DNA of 64,000 bases from Enterocloster alcoholdehydrogenati (GCF_013282095.1 NZ_BLTJ01000009.1:123345-187344), one strand, 5' to 3'; positions 18,271 to 29,024 are shown, counted from the stretch's first letter. Notes: generated by a model not told the origin, from the letters alone. Translations and numbers: made by a program.

Positions 18271-18426
18271 CCTGTTTCCTCCTTATTCTGGGCGCTCTTT
18301 GAGGCTTTGCCCCGCGCACCTGTTTTAAATGCAGCTTTATATATATATGCAGACAGCACCTTACTATGCAGAAGCAGTCTGCCTATATTTGCTTTATCAT
18401 TTTATTGCGATAATGTGTTGAAGAAT

Positions 18427-18455
18427 ACTATACATGGTTTTTAGAGAATTTTCAA
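18427..18455 (-). promoter_or_regulatory. promoter of serC operon
   Basis: On the minus strand there is TTGAAA (18450-18455), a 17-nt spacer and TATAGT (18427-18432). It leaves a leader of about 150 nt before serC. The leader holds a GGCAGAC/GTCTGC hairpin but no T-box core sequence. Confidence 0.6.
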
Positions 18456-18548
18456 GTACAAATATCAGAACATCTCAGACTTTCATTTTAGCAGACAGCG
18501 GCCGGAAAGATCATTTCCATGACTTCCCAACCGCCTCTTACACATACG

Positions 18549-20231
18549 TTATCCAATTTTCAGATCTGTATCATCAAATGCATCTGCAATGGGAGATCCG
18601 GGAGATACCATAGGAAATACTTTGTCATCACAGCTGATCTGGCAGTCGATCACAACAGGGATATTCAGTTCCATGGCTTCTCTTAAAACAGGCTCCAGCT
18701 CCTCCTTTTTGGTCACCTTATAAGCCCTGGCCCCCATAGCCTCAGCGATTTTTACAAAGTCCACTGCGTCGTTTAACACGGTCTGGGAATAACGCTTTCC
18801 GTAAAACAGCGTCTGCCACTGGCGCACCATCCCCAGCACATGGTTGTTAACTACCACCTGGATCACAGGAATGTTGTAGCGGGTAGCAGTGGCAATCTCG
18901 TTCATGTTCATGCGGAAACAGCCGTCGCCGGCGATATTGATCACCGTCTTGTCCCTGCAGCCCATCTTTGCGCCAATGGCCGCTCCCAGCCCATAGCCCA
19001 TGGTTCCCAGGCCGCCGGAGGTCAGAAGAGTTCTGGGATGACGATACTCGTAATACTGGGCGGCCCACATCTGATGCTGGCCTACCTCTGTAACGATAAT
19101 GGCATCTCCCTTTGTAAGCTCATCAATGGTCTGGACAATAAACGGGCCTGTCAGCACCGATTTGTCATAGCGGAGAGGATACATATCCTTCATGCGCTCA
19201 ATATGGGCGATCCACTCGTCATGGTTGATGGGATCCAGCCTTGCGTTGAGCCTGCGCAGGATCACCTTGGCATCTCCGATGATGCTGGCGTCTACGGGAA
19301 TATTTTTATTGATCTCTGCCCGGTCAATATCGATCTGCAGGATCCTTGCATTTTTGGCAAATTTAGACGCGTTTCCCGTTACTCGATCGCTGAAACGCGC
19401 GCCTACCACGATCAGCAGATCCGCCTCCGTAATTCCGAAATTAGAGGTCTTTGTGCCGTGCATCCCCACCATGCCGGTATAGAACTCGTCCGTGCCGTCA
19501 TAAGCCCCTTTTCCCATCAGACTGTCTGCTACAGGTGCCTGAATCTTCTTTGCAAACGCCCGCAGTTCCTCAGAAGCGTCGGAGATCACCGCTCCGCCTC
19601 CAACGAAGATAAAGGGTTTCTGAGCCTTACGGATCATCTCGATGGCACGCTCCATATCCTCCTCTGAAATCGTATCACTCTGGCGGACGATCTGGGCAGG
19701 AACCTCCTTTTCATACTCGCAGAGAGCCCCTGTCACATCCTTTGTAATATCTACTAAAACAGGGCCGGGACGGCCGGTCTGGGCGATGGTGAAAGCCCGT
19801 CGGATGACCTGGGCCAGCTTATTTACGTCTTTAACAATGAAATTGTATTTGGTAATGGGCATGGTAACGCCGGTGATATCGATCTCCTGAAAACTGTCCT
19901 TTCCAAGGAGGCTGTTGCCTACATTACAGGTGATTGCTACCACAGGAACCGAATCCATATAGGCCGTGGCAATGCCTGTTACCAGATTGGTTGCTCCGGG
20001 GCCGGAGGTAGCCAGGCATACGCCCACCTTTCCCGTAGCCCTGGCGTATCCGTCCGCCGCATGGGCAGCTCCCTGCTCATGGGAGGTGAGAATATGGGTA
20101 ATCTCATGCTGATGCTGATACAGTGCGTCATATATATTCAGGATAGCGCCGCCTGGATAGCCGAACACGGTATCCACTCCCTGCTCCTTCAAACACTCAA
20201 TAACGATTTCTGCCCCCGTCAATTTACTCAT
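18549..20231 (-). CDS. ilvB: acetolactate synthase large subunit
   Basis: ThDP-dependent synthase of 560 residues that condenses pyruvate to acetolactate for valine/leucine, or pyruvate plus ketobutyrate for isoleucine. Motifs are GYPGGAILNIYDAL, EQGAAHAADGYARATG (catalytic Glu), CLATSGPGATNLVTG and FVGGGAVISDAS in the FAD/central domain. The ThDP/Mg motif is GDGCFRMNMNEIATA. The open frame runs 64 codons further upstream. ATG 20231 (MSKLTGAEIVIECL) matches the family start and follows GGAG/AGGA sequences. It lies 46 bases after ilvD. The regulatory small subunit IlvN is not adjacent. Confidence 0.95.
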   Translation of the reverse strand: MSKLTGAEIVIECLKEQGVDTVFGYPGGAILNIYDALYQHQHEITHILTSHEQGAAHAADGYARATGKVGVCLATSGPGATNLVTGIATAYMDSVPVVAITCNVGNSLLGKDSFQEIDITGVTMPITKYNFIVKDVNKLAQVIRRAFTIAQTGRPGPVLVDITKDVTGALCEYEKEVPAQIVRQSDTISEEDMERAIEMIRKAQKPFIFVGGGAVISDASEELRAFAKKIQAPVADSLMGKGAYDGTDEFYTGMVGMHGTKTSNFGITEADLLIVVGARFSDRVTGNASKFAKNARILQIDIDRAEINKNIPVDASIIGDAKVILRRLNARLDPINHDEWIAHIERMKDMYPLRYDKSVLTGPFIVQTIDELTKGDAIIVTEVGQHQMWAAQYYEYRHPRTLLTSGGLGTMGYGLGAAIGAKMGCRDKTVINIAGDGCFRMNMNEIATATRYNIPVIQVVVNNHVLGMVRQWQTLFYGKRYSQTVLNDAVDFVKIAEAMGARAYKVTKKEELEPVLREAMELNIPVVIDCQISCDDKVFPMVSPGSPIADAFDDTDLKIG

Positions 20232-20277
20232 AGTCCTGATGCTCCTTTTTACGCGGATTTTTGTTGCAGCGCCATTC

Positions 20278-21945
20278 TTATGGTTTAACCTGTAAAATAG
20301 CGCCCTTGTCGGCAGAGGTAACCAGCGAAGCGTATCTCGCCAGATATCCCGCGGTAACTTTCGGCTCTCTTGGCTGCCATTTTTCCCTTCTTGCCGCCAG
20401 CTCCTCGTCTGATACGAGAACATTCAGAGAATGATTGTCAATATCAATGGAAATACGATCCCCCTCTTCCACCAGGGCAATGGGTCCGCCTACGGCCGCC
20501 TCCGGGGATGCATGGCCGATGGAGGCGCCTCTGGAAGCACCGGAAAACCGCCCGTCCGTAATCAGGGCTACTGTAGAACCAAGCCCCATACCGGCGATGG
20601 CAGAGGTGGGATTGAGCATTTCTCTCATGCCAGGTCCGCCCTTGGGCCCCTCATAGCGGATCACAACCACATCTCCGGCTGTGATCTTTCCACCCTTAAT
20701 CGCAGCAATGGCATCCTCCTCGCAGTCAAAAACCCTGGCAGGGCCTTCGTGCTTTAACATCTCAGGCGCAACGGCCGAGCGCTTTACCACAGCAGAATCC
20801 GGGGCCAGATTTCCCTTTAAAATGGCAATGCCTCCGGTCTGGCTGTATGGGTTTTCCACCGGGCGGATCACCTCGGGGTTTAAATTGCTGCAGTTTTTAA
20901 TATTTTCCCCTACAGTCTTTCCTGTAACGGTCATGCAGTCCAGATGCAGAAGACCTTTTTTGCTGATCTCGTTCATGACCGCATAGATGCCTCCGGCCTC
21001 ATTTAAGTCCTCCATATAGGTAGGGCCTGCGGGAGCCAGGTGGCACAGATTAGGGGTTTTTGCGCTGATTTCATTTGCAGTATCCACATTTAAGTCCACT
21101 CCCGCCTCATGAGCGACAGCCGGAAGGTGGAGCATACTGTTTGTGGAGCAGCCAAGGGCCATATCCATAGTCATGGCATTCATAAACGCCTCTTTTGTCA
21201 TAATGTCTCTGGGGCGGATATTCCTGCGGTACAGTTCCATTACCTGCATACCCGCGTGCTTTGCCAGCTTAATGCGCTCAGAGTACACAGCCGGAATCGT
21301 GCCGTTTCCCTGCAGGCCCATTCCCAGAACCTCTGTCAGGCAGTTCATGCTGTTGGCTGTATACATACCGGAGCAGGAGCCGCAGGTGGGACAGGTCTTT
21401 CTCTCATATTCCTTTACGTCCTCCTCGGTAATGGTTCCTGCCGTGTATGCGCCCACTGCCTCAAACATACTGGAAAGACTGGTCTTGTGTCCCTTGACAC
21501 GGCCTGCCAGCATGGGGCCGCCGCTGACAAATACAGTGGGGACATTGATCCTTGCAGCTGCCATTAAAAGGCCCGGAACATTTTTATCGCAGTTAGGCAC
21601 CATTACAAGAGCATCAAACTGGTGAGCCATTGCCATACACTCAGTAGAATCAGCAATTAAATCTCTTGTCACCAGGGAGTATTTCATGCCGATATGTCCC
21701 ATGGCAATACCGTCACAGACTGCAATCGCGGGAAATACCACCGGCGTCCCTCCGGCCATGGCCACTCCCAGCTTTACAGCTTCCACGATCTTATCCAGAT
21801 TCATATGGCCCGGCACAATCTCATTATAGGAGCTTACGATGCCAACCATGGGCTTTTTCATCTCTTCTTCCGTCATTCCAAGGGCATTGAACAGGGAGCG
21901 GTGAGGCGCCTGCTGCATACCTGTCTTTACTGCATCACTTCTCAT
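20278..21945 (-). CDS. ilvD: dihydroxy-acid dehydratase
   Basis: Fe-S dehydratase of 555 residues in valine and isoleucine synthesis, converting dihydroxy acids to 2-keto acids. The cluster cysteines appear in [10 protein letters not shown] (about 122) and [15 protein letters not shown] (about 192-195). Other marks are [24 protein letters not shown] and [16 protein letters not shown] near the C-terminus. It is the middle gene of leuB-ilvD-ilvB, about 50 bases after leuB. Confidence 0.96.
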   Translation of the reverse strand: MRSDAVKTGMQQAPHRSLFNALGMTEEEMKKPMVGIVSSYNEIVPGHMNLDKIVEAVKLGVAMAGGTPVVFPAIAVCDGIAMGHIGMKYSLVTRDLIADSTECMAMAHQFDALVMVPNCDKNVPGLLMAAARINVPTVFVSGGPMLAGRVKGHKTSLSSMFEAVGAYTAGTITEEDVKEYERKTCPTCGSCSGMYTANSMNCLTEVLGMGLQGNGTIPAVYSERIKLAKHAGMQVMELYRRNIRPRDIMTKEAFMNAMTMDMALGCSTNSMLHLPAVAHEAGVDLNVDTANEISAKTPNLCHLAPAGPTYMEDLNEAGGIYAVMNEISKKGLLHLDCMTVTGKTVGENIKNCSNLNPEVIRPVENPYSQTGGIAILKGNLAPDSAVVKRSAVAPEMLKHEGPARVFDCEEDAIAAIKGGKITAGDVVVIRYEGPKGGPGMREMLNPTSAIAGMGLGSTVALITDGRFSGASRGASIGHASPEAAVGGPIALVEEGDRISIDIDNHSLNVLVSDEELAARREKWQPREPKVTAGYLARYASLVTSADKGAILQVKP

Positions 21946-21996
21946 ATGTCTGATCTCCTTTTATGGGGTAATCCCGGTCTTTTTATGTACAGCGTC

Positions 21997-23091
21997 TTAT
22001 CTGCCCGAACGGATGCGTTCTGCGATCCGGTCGCCCATTTGCGCAGTTCCGATCCGGATACAGCCTTCGGACATAATATCTCCCGTCCGGTATCCGTCTT
22101 TTAACACCTGACGTACCGCCTCCTCCACCGCGTCGGCCTCCTGATCCAGATCAAAGGAAAATCTGAGCAGCATAGCCGCTGAAAGGATGGTGGCAATCGG
22201 ATTGGCAATGTCCTGGCCCGCAATATCAGGGGCCGAACCATGGCTCGGCTCGTAAAGGCCGAAACGGCTTTCGTTCAGGCTGGCAGAGGACAGCATACCG
22301 ATGGAGCCGGTGATCATGCTGGCTTCATCGGACAGAATATCGCCAAACATATTTTCCGTCAGGATCACATCAAACTGTCCTGGATTCATCACCAGCTGCA
22401 TGGCGCAGTTGTCCACCAGCATATGACTCAGCTCCACCTTGGGATAGTCCTCTGCCACCTCTTCCACTACCTTTCTCCAAAGCCTGGATGAATCCAGCAC
22501 ATTGGCCTTGTCCACACTTGTTACCTTTTTGCGGCGTTTCATAGCAATATCAAAGGCTTTGACGGCAATACGGCGAATCTCGTTTTCATTGTATGTCAGA
22601 GTGTCAACAGCTGTCATAACTCCGTCTATTGTTTCTGTGCGGCGGGCCCCGAAGTACAGTCCGCCTGTAAGTTCTCTCACGATCACCATATCAAAGCCGT
22701 TTCCTATGATTTCCTGTTTCAAGGGACAGGCGTCCGCCAGCTGATCGTAAAGAAAGGCGGGACGGATATTGGCAAACAGGCCCAGTCCCCTGCGGATAGC
22801 AAGAAGCCCTGCCTCCGGCCGCTTATCCGGCGCTGCATCATACCAGCGGGAATTTCCTACATTTCCTCCTACAGCTCCCAAAAGAACGGCGTCGCTCTCC
22901 CTGGCTGTCTCTAATGCCTCCTGGGTCAGAGGAACTCCATAAGCGTCAATGGAACACCCGCCCATCAGGATTTCTTTATAATGAAAGGTATGGCCGTATA
23001 TCTGCCCCACCCGATCCATGACTTTTCTCGCTTCTCTTACGATCTCCGGTCCGATCCCATCGCCGGGGATCAATGTTATATTATAATCCAT
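21997..23091 (-). CDS. leuB: 3-isopropylmalate dehydrogenase
   Basis: NAD-dependent oxidative decarboxylase of leucine synthesis (364 residues, normal length). It shows the family N-terminus [17 protein letters not shown], the Arg-rich substrate region [22 protein letters not shown] and [10 protein letters not shown]. Catalytic Lys lies in [15 protein letters not shown], metal aspartates in [14 protein letters not shown], and the NAD region is [18 protein letters not shown]. It opens the leuB-ilvD-ilvB operon; leuA, leuCD and ilvC are not in the window. Confidence 0.96.
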   Translation of the reverse strand: MDYNITLIPGDGIGPEIVREARKVMDRVGQIYGHTFHYKEILMGGCSIDAYGVPLTQEALETARESDAVLLGAVGGNVGNSRWYDAAPDKRPEAGLLAIRRGLGLFANIRPAFLYDQLADACPLKQEIIGNGFDMVIVRELTGGLYFGARRTETIDGVMTAVDTLTYNENEIRRIAVKAFDIAMKRRKKVTSVDKANVLDSSRLWRKVVEEVAEDYPKVELSHMLVDNCAMQLVMNPGQFDVILTENMFGDILSDEASMITGSIGMLSSASLNESRFGLYEPSHGSAPDIAGQDIANPIATILSAAMLLRFSFDLDQEADAVEEAVRQVLKDGYRTGDIMSEGCIRIGTAQMGDRIAERIRSGR

Positions 23092-23158
23092 AGCAGCGAT
23101 CTCCCTTACATTCTATTCTTTTAAGTTATACCTGTCCTTGCAATTATAGTTTCTTTTT

Positions 23159-23187
23159 ATCATATCTCATAAAAGTGTGTATTTCAA
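23159..23187 (-). promoter_or_regulatory. promoter of leuB-ilvD-ilvB operon
   Basis: On the minus strand there is TTGAAA (23182-23187), a 17-nt spacer and TATGAT (23159-23164). It lies about 70 bases before leuB. The leader is too short for a T-box or leucine attenuator. Confidence 0.6.
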
Positions 23188-23259
23188 CTGTTCTGTCTGA
23201 ACTTTCCTCTTATAAAATATACATTTTTGGAATTGACAGTATAAGTAAAAGTTATGATG

Positions 23260-23895
23260 TTATCTGTATTCCCGGATCATGCAATACTGTTTTAAGTCAA
23301 AATTTTTCTGCACAATGCCAAAGAGTTTAAAGCCGAAATGCTCATACATGGGGACATTGTGGGGATTATGGGTCTCTAAGGAAACCATCAGGTGATGGCT
23401 CTGGGCATACGCAATGACCTCTTCCATCAGAAGGGCCGCCAGCCCATGATGCTGCATGGAAGGACGGACAGCCAGATAGATCACATGAAGACGTTCCTCC
23501 TGATGGAGCTGGTCTGTCCAGCGGGAATTTAAGTAATCCCTTCCCTTCACGAAATTCCACAGCGTCTTTAAGCTGGGATCCTCTTTGATCAGATACTCGT
23601 CCGTGCGCAGGCTGGCCCAGGCCTCCGTGAGATAAAAGATCAGGGGATTATAGGGCTCCGACTCGTCGGATACCACTAAAAGAGCGTTCATGCTGGGGCT
23701 TTCCGCGTATATCTCGCAGGTTTCAAAAAACTCTGTAAGATCGCATTGAAACAGTTCCGGCAGCAGCCGTTTTCGCGTTTCCTGATCAGGAATCAGGCTG
23801 CAGTATAAGGGGTCGCTGGAAAAACATTCCACCAAAAGATTCTCCAGCCTGGGAAGATCCTCTTTTTTTACTCTGTATAATTTGCTGCTTTCCAT
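23260..23895 (-). CDS. GNAT-family acetyltransferase
   Basis: Predicted acetyl-CoA-dependent N-acyltransferase of 211 residues. The GNAT core is in the C-terminal half: HVIYLAVRPSMQHHGLAALL carries the V/A-x-x-x-x-Q/R-x-x-G-x-A acetyl-CoA loop. It is followed by SLETHNPHNVPMYEHFGFKLFG (strand and helix of motif B). The N-terminal half is less conserved. The acceptor is unknown. It lies 51 bases after the M28 peptidase gene and may share its transcript. Confidence 0.85.
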   Translation of the reverse strand: MESSKLYRVKKEDLPRLENLLVECFSSDPLYCSLIPDQETRKRLLPELFQCDLTEFFETCEIYAESPSMNALLVVSDESEPYNPLIFYLTEAWASLRTDEYLIKEDPSLKTLWNFVKGRDYLNSRWTDQLHQEERLHVIYLAVRPSMQHHGLAALLMEEVIAYAQSHHLMVSLETHNPHNVPMYEHFGFKLFGIVQKNFDLKQYCMIREYR

Positions 23896-23946
23896 AACTA
23901 AGTATTTTACACCTCTGTTTGATAACTTGATCTGTTTGGCTGCCTT

Positions 23947-26100
23947 TTACCATTTTATATCCGGTATGGTCTTTAAACAGTCCTCCATCAGAGCCGTCAG
24001 TTTTCCCACGGAGTTCTCCATATACTGAATGTCCTCCCGATAGCACTGTTCCTGGTTCTCTGCAACCTTAAGAAGCGCTCTGCGCTCTCTTTCCAGATCT
24101 GCAGTCTGACCGCCGGCCTTTTGGTGTTTTTCCTTCAGGCTGGCCACCAGTTCAAAAAGATTCTCATGGTGAACAATACGGCCTGCTCCCCACTTTAAAC
24201 GGTCGGCGGGCTGATTTAAGACATACTCGGTAAAATAGCTGAATACCTCCTTATCGAAAAGGAAGGCGTAGCGGTTGTTGTCAATCTCATAGACGGCATT
24301 TAATCCGCCTTCCGCATCTCCCTGGCGCAGACACTCCAGCGCCTTGTAAATAGCCTGCAGATTGCTTCCTACTGCCTCCTGCGGAAAAAGCACCTCATCA
24401 TGCCAGTTAAGCCGCACAAAATAATCCTGCTCCTTGCGGAATAAACCAAGCAGACGGCGGTTCAGTTCCCGGCAGGCAGCCTCCAGTTCCCGGCATCCCC
24501 CGCCTGCTGCAGACAGACCTTCTTCATCTGCACTGACACAGCCTGACATACCGGCGCAGGTTCCATTTCTCTGCTCCAGAAGCTCCTCATATCTCTGGTT
24601 GATCGTTTGTACCGCTTTATAAAGCGTTTTTGCCAGTTCCCCTGCTTTTTCCAGTCCCTGGAGCAGCCCCTCTTCCTGTGCTCCGGTTTTTCTGCACATC
24701 TTTCGGTCTACGCTGTCAGCCACAGCCCCAAAGAGCCGGCCAAAATCCAGAGGCACAGCCGCCGACCGGTCAATGGCAAGCACAAGTTTCCCATAAAATT
24801 CGTGGTGAAAGCGGAATACCTCTTCCTGATAAAATTCTTCATTGTCAAACTGTGAATGGTAATGGGTCTCCATAAACTCTCCTGCGCTGAACTCATTTAC
24901 CATAGAAGGGATTCCTGCAATGGCCATGGAAAAATCGTCGGACCAGGTCTGGATGGGATACAGCACCTCTATTCCCTCCGGATAGGCGGCAGGAATATTC
25001 CTGATCCGTTTTACAAAGTCTTCCATAAATGACGCATACTCATAGGTACACCGCACTCCATCCCTTTTCCCGTGAGCATGAGCTGGAAGTTCAAAGTTCA
25101 GATCCGCAAATACTTTTCCCTGCCACTCCGGCCGCGCCGTAAAAACCTGCTCATAAGCTCCGGCCGACCAGTCGTATTTTGAATCCACTACCCCCCATTC
25201 CTCAGCCGCCAGTGCACAGAACACCAGCGTCTTATTGGGTTGATACCCTGTCTTTAGAATAGCCCTGGCTATGCCGAGCATCATGGCTACGGCGGCATTA
25301 TCATCCTGAAAGCCGCTGAAATAGGAATCATAGTGAGCCGACAGCAGAATCAGTGAGTCCTTCTCCCGTCCAGGAATGGTTCCCACAATGTTATAGGATT
25401 CCTGATCCTTAAGCACGGTAGACGAGGCATCAAACAATACCCTGGTTTCGCCGTATTCCCCCTGGTTTTCTCCCGCCCTCCTTGCCATATCTGCCTTCAG
25501 GACCGCCGCATCTGCCTGGGAAATGGAAAAAGCCGCCGCCTCCATGGGGCCTGCAATATCCTGCGCGTTCAGCGCCGTCTCATGAATTTCTCCGTAGCCA
25601 TTATCCTGAACCGCGATCAAAGCCGCCGCTCCCTTTAAATGCGCCTGATACACTGGAAAATTGATCCACCATTCCTCTCTCTGGTTGATATCAATGAGCA
25701 CCAGCTTTCCCTTTACATCCACATTCTCATACTGGCACGCCGTACCGCGGCCCAGATACACCATGGAGAACTCCTTAAATCCCTCTGTATGAAAATCTGT
25801 CTGATAGGCCCCCAGCTGAAATTCATGTTCCTTTCCCTGATGATCCCTAAAGCGCAGCACTGCATGATGAAAATCCCAGCTGTCTACCCTGATTTTATCC
25901 TTATGAACCTCTTTAAGACCCAGCTGCTTCATTTCCCTGTATAATAACTCTCCGGTTTCAAACTCTGCCTGTGAGCCGGCCGTCCGGTATCCAAGCACCG
26001 GATTGGTTCTGGGCTCCTCCATCCGTTTTGCCAGCCCATAGGAATAATCTGTATCGACTGCCTCAGTCAGCGCCTGCTCCCATTTTTTCCACTGTTCCAT
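23947..26100 (-). CDS. M28-family zinc aminopeptidase, extended form
   Basis: Co-catalytic zinc exopeptidase-type protein of 717 residues with no obvious signal peptide. The N-terminal half has a PA-like insert (about 110-215) followed by the M28 core: LLSAHYDSYFSGFQDDNAA (His-Asp ligands), CALAAEEWGVVDS (catalytic Glu pair) and FADLNFELPAH. A late MVNEFSAGEFMETHYHSQFD supplies the last His. About 260 residues beyond the core are helical, with heptad-like charged stretches and no recognised domain. The family often releases N-terminal amino acids; the substrate here is unknown. Its ATG lies in a plain context (TTTTCTC-type leader), so the start is moderately sure. Confidence 0.85.
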   Translation of the reverse strand: MEQWKKWEQALTEAVDTDYSYGLAKRMEEPRTNPVLGYRTAGSQAEFETGELLYREMKQLGLKEVHKDKIRVDSWDFHHAVLRFRDHQGKEHEFQLGAYQTDFHTEGFKEFSMVYLGRGTACQYENVDVKGKLVLIDINQREEWWINFPVYQAHLKGAAALIAVQDNGYGEIHETALNAQDIAGPMEAAAFSISQADAAVLKADMARRAGENQGEYGETRVLFDASSTVLKDQESYNIVGTIPGREKDSLILLSAHYDSYFSGFQDDNAAVAMMLGIARAILKTGYQPNKTLVFCALAAEEWGVVDSKYDWSAGAYEQVFTARPEWQGKVFADLNFELPAHAHGKRDGVRCTYEYASFMEDFVKRIRNIPAAYPEGIEVLYPIQTWSDDFSMAIAGIPSMVNEFSAGEFMETHYHSQFDNEEFYQEEVFRFHHEFYGKLVLAIDRSAAVPLDFGRLFGAVADSVDRKMCRKTGAQEEGLLQGLEKAGELAKTLYKAVQTINQRYEELLEQRNGTCAGMSGCVSADEEGLSAAGGGCRELEAACRELNRRLLGLFRKEQDYFVRLNWHDEVLFPQEAVGSNLQAIYKALECLRQGDAEGGLNAVYEIDNNRYAFLFDKEVFSYFTEYVLNQPADRLKWGAGRIVHHENLFELVASLKEKHQKAGGQTADLERERRALLKVAENQEQCYREDIQYMENSVGKLTALMEDCLKTIPDIKW

Positions 26101-26215
26101 TTTCTCTTACCTCACATGATATTTTGTATGCATGAAAATTCCTTTTCAAGGAAAAAGGCGCGGCCGGAGTATCCTCCTGCTGCACCTGATCCGTTCATCC
26201 CCGATATCTCCCCGC

Positions 26216-26250
26216 CCATGGAAGTTATAAGACTTCAGAAGCTTCCATGG
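26216..26250. repeat. inverted repeat after cell-wall-binding gene
   Basis: A perfect 9-bp stem CCATGGAAG/CTTCCATGG (26216-26224 with 26242-26250) has a 17-base loop. It lies just past the stop codon of the cell-wall-binding gene on the minus strand. No T-run follows, so it may stabilise the transcript end rather than terminate. Confidence 0.4.
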
Positions 26251-26262
26251 ATATTCTGCTCC

Positions 26263-27258
26263 TTACTGAGCGATCCTGGCTCCGTCTTCTCCTACCAGAT
26301 AATTATCCGGCGTCATGCAGCTGGTCAGCATATCGCCGTTTTCTGAGCAGTAATAATCCTTTTCATTCCAGTGGATCCACCCTGTTTTCATATATCCTTC
26401 CGCGTCAAAGAAATACCATTTATTTCCTATTTCCATCCATCCGTCTGCCGGATAGCTGCCATTTCCCTGGTCGAACCACCATCTTCCATCTGCAGTCTGT
26501 TTCCATTCACCGGCTGCCCCGGATCCGCCCTCCACACCAGCCGCATCCAGATTGTCCCTAAACGCCGCAGCCTGATCTCCATTTATGTAAATGGTATTGG
26601 AGGAAGCCCACTCGCCCTTGATGGTGGTGTCGAACTTATTGACCGCCCGAACCTTCACCATATAGGACTCGTTGGGCTTTACCATACGCTCTCTGCAGTT
26701 GACGCTGTTCGTATCGGTGGTGAGAGCCGCTCCCACAATCTTATCTCCCCGGTACACGCGCACCTCATAACTTCCTGCTGTGCTGACTGCCGGCCAGGAA
26801 GCGATCCCCTCCTGTGAAAGGGTCACGCCTTCCATGTCTTTTAATGAGTTCTGCATGGATGGAAGGGTTACATCCAAAAGCAGCGTAGCCCCGGAATCCT
26901 GCCGGGTTGCTTTCTTAAACTCGGCTCCGCCCTTTAACGCGATCTTATCCTTTCCAAGCATAGTAAAATAATAATCGTCATTGGCCGTCAGGGTGATTCG
27001 GATCTCTGGCACCGTATCCTCCGTCCAGCCAAAGCCCTCATTCATCACCTCGTAGCCGTCTACATTGTAGCGATTGCTGCTGCTCTCAATTTCAATGGAT
27101 TCTTCACCGTAATCTGTATCCGGCTGAATATCCGCCTTAATGGACAGTGAAATGGATGTGATCTTTTTGCGGCTTGCCGCATATGCAGGCATAACCATAC
27201 TGGCCGCCAAAAGCCCTGCCGCCAGGCAAAGCGCCAGCTTTTTTCCAAAATGCGCCAT
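26263..27258 (-). CDS. secreted cell-wall-binding-repeat protein
   Basis: Exported protein of 331 residues. A signal peptide (LALCLAAGLLAASMVMPAYA) is followed by a beta-rich, fibronectin-like middle (about 30-240), with TSISLSIKADI and EVRVYRGDKIVG. Three aromatic choline-binding/CW_binding_1 type repeats lie at the C-terminus (GEWKQTADGRWWFDQGNG, GWMEIGNKWYFFDAEGYM, GWIHWNEKDYYCSENGDM). Such repeats anchor proteins non-covalently to wall polymers. AAGGAG 7 nt before ATG 27258 selects this start over the ATG at 27276. Function of the middle part unknown; possibly a surface adhesin or wall-associated scaffold. Confidence 0.85.
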   Translation of the reverse strand: MAHFGKKLALCLAAGLLAASMVMPAYAASRKKITSISLSIKADIQPDTDYGEESIEIESSSNRYNVDGYEVMNEGFGWTEDTVPEIRITLTANDDYYFTMLGKDKIALKGGAEFKKATRQDSGATLLLDVTLPSMQNSLKDMEGVTLSQEGIASWPAVSTAGSYEVRVYRGDKIVGAALTTDTNSVNCRERMVKPNESYMVKVRAVNKFDTTIKGEWASSNTIYINGDQAAAFRDNLDAAGVEGGSGAAGEWKQTADGRWWFDQGNGSYPADGWMEIGNKWYFFDAEGYMKTGWIHWNEKDYYCSENGDMLTSCMTPDNYLVGEDGARIAQ

Positions 27259-27424
27259 AAGCAGTCTCCTTCTCATTTTAAATGTCTTTTATATCCTAAG
27301 GATATAAATTTTCATCATAAGTGTCAATGAATTTTTCCTTACGATTCCCCGCTTTCTTCCGCTGTGCCGGCTTTTACAGGGCCGGACCGGACGCCGGATA
27401 TGCCTTAAACCAGAGCCATTCCAC

Positions 27425-27464
27425 AAAAAAAGCTCCGCCAGCTGTACTCTGACGAAGCTTTTTT
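27425..27464 (-). terminator. terminator of rny
   Basis: A GC-containing stem (AAGCTTCGTCAG with CTGGCGGAGCTT, two G-T pairs) has flanking A and T runs. It directly follows the rny stop codon on the minus strand. Confidence 0.8.
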
Positions 27465-29024
27465 CTATTTCGCGTAATCGGTCACCCTGGACTCACGGAT
27501 CACATTTACTTTGATCTGTCCCGGATACTCAAGCTCGCTTTCTATTCTCTTGGATATTTCCCTTGCCAGCAATACCATATCGTCATCGCTGATCTGCTCA
27601 GGAACCACCATAATGCGAACCTCACGGCCTGCCTGAATAGCAAAAGATTTGTCTACTCCCTTAAAGGAGTCTGTGATATCTTCCAACTGCTTCAATCTGT
27701 TTGTATATGTCTCCAGCGTCTCACGTCTTGCGCCCGGTCTTGCCGCAGATATGGTATCTGCCGCCTGAACGATGCAGGAAATAAGGCTGGTAGGCTCAAC
27801 ATCGCCATGATGGGACTCTACTGCATTGAGCACAGTTGCAGATTCCTTGTACTTTCTGCACAGGTCTGCCCCCAGCTGTACATGAGTGCCCTCCATATCA
27901 TGGTCAACGGATTTACCAATGTCATGTAACAAACCAGCACGTTTTGCCAAACGTACATCCACCCCAAGTTCCGATGCTAAAAGCCCCGATAACTGCGCTA
28001 CTTCGATGGAATGTTTTAAAGCATTCTGTCCGTAGCTTGTCCTGAACTTCATCCTTCCAAGTAACTTAACCAGTTCCGGATGAATACCGTGGATACCAAC
28101 TTCAAGACAGGCGGCCTCGCCCTCTTCCCTCATATTGTTTTCCACTTCTCTCCGTGCTTTTTCTACCATTTCCTCGATCCTGGCCGGATGAATACGTCCG
28201 TCCACGATCAAACGCTCCAATGCGATCCTTGCTACTTCCCTGCGGATGGGATCAAACCCGGATAAAACAACCGCCTCAGGAGTATCATCGATGATCAGTT
28301 CCACACCTGTCAGTGTTTCAAGGGTACGGATATTGCGACCCTCACGGCCGATAATGCGGCCTTTCATCTCATCATTGGGAAGCTGTACCACAGAAACTGT
28401 AGTCTCAGCCACATGGTCTGCCGCGCAGCGCTGAATGGCCGTCACTACCAGATCTCTGGCCTTCTTGTCAGCTTCTTCTCTTGCCTTGTTTTCAAGTTCC
28501 TTGATCAGCTTAGCTGTGTCATGTTTTACGTCTTCTTCAACAGATTTTAAAAGATATTCTTTTGCCTGTTCGGAGGTTAGACCGGATATCCGCTCCAGTT
28601 CCTGTATTCCCTGCTCATACTGGGCTTCTACTTCAGCGCTTCTCTTGCTGAGTATATTCTCCCTTCTGACCAGATCTGCCTCCTTCTTTTCCAGGGCGTC
28701 TGCTTTTTTCTCAACGTTTTCCTCTTTGCTTAATACGCGTTTTTCGTAACGTTGAAGTTCTGCTCTTCTTTCCTTGGTTTCCTTTTCCAACTCATTTTTT
28801 GTCTTTAAAGATTCTTCCTTGGCTTCCAGGAGAGCTTCTCGCTTCTTTGTCTCTGCGGTCTTTAAGGCTTCATCAATGATTTCACGGGATTTTTCTTCCG
28901 CGCTTCCCACCTTTAATTCGTACTGCTTGCGCTCATAGGAACGGCCGGCAGGATGAGCGATCATCCAAGTAACAATAGCCGCGATCACCGCACCGATAAT
29001 CAAAGGGACTATTATCTGTAACAC
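27465..29024 (-). CDS. rny: ribonuclease Y
   Basis: Membrane-anchored endoribonuclease that starts mRNA decay in Firmicutes. At 519 residues it is the normal length. One N-terminal membrane helix ([19 protein letters not shown]) is followed by a long coiled coil (about 30-200). The KH domain has [19 protein letters not shown] (about 215-235). The HD domain carries [22 protein letters not shown] (about 365), and the family tail ends [12 protein letters not shown]. It stands alone with its own promoter and terminator. Confidence 0.96.
   Translation of the reverse strand: MLQIIVPLIIGAVIAAIVTWMIAHPAGRSYERKQYELKVGSAEEKSREIIDEALKTAETKKREALLEAKEESLKTKNELEKETKERRAELQRYEKRVLSKEENVEKKADALEKKEADLVRRENILSKRSAEVEAQYEQGIQELERISGLTSEQAKEYLLKSVEEDVKHDTAKLIKELENKAREEADKKARDLVVTAIQRCAADHVAETTVSVVQLPNDEMKGRIIGREGRNIRTLETLTGVELIIDDTPEAVVLSGFDPIRREVARIALERLIVDGRIHPARIEEMVEKARREVENNMREEGEAACLEVGIHGIHPELVKLLGRMKFRTSYGQNALKHSIEVAQLSGLLASELGVDVRLAKRAGLLHDIGKSVDHDMEGTHVQLGADLCRKYKESATVLNAVESHHGDVEPTSLISCIVQAADTISAARPGARRETLETYTNRLKQLEDITDSFKGVDKSFAIQAGREVRIMVVPEQISDDDMVLLAREISKRIESELEYPGQIKVNVIRESRVTDYAK

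Noticed and set aside
18271..18426. T-box in the serC leader
   Set aside because: No GGTGGNACC-type T-box core and no terminator/antiterminator pair.
16093..22104. Long plus-strand open frames opposite serA, ilvB, ilvD and leuB
   Set aside because: They are shadows of the minus-strand genes; none has a ribosome binding site with a family-like protein, and the minus-strand proteins are unmistakable.
23092..23158. Leucine T-box or leader peptide before leuB
   Set aside because: The leader is only about 70 bases and lacks the conserved T-box sequence or a run of Leu codons.
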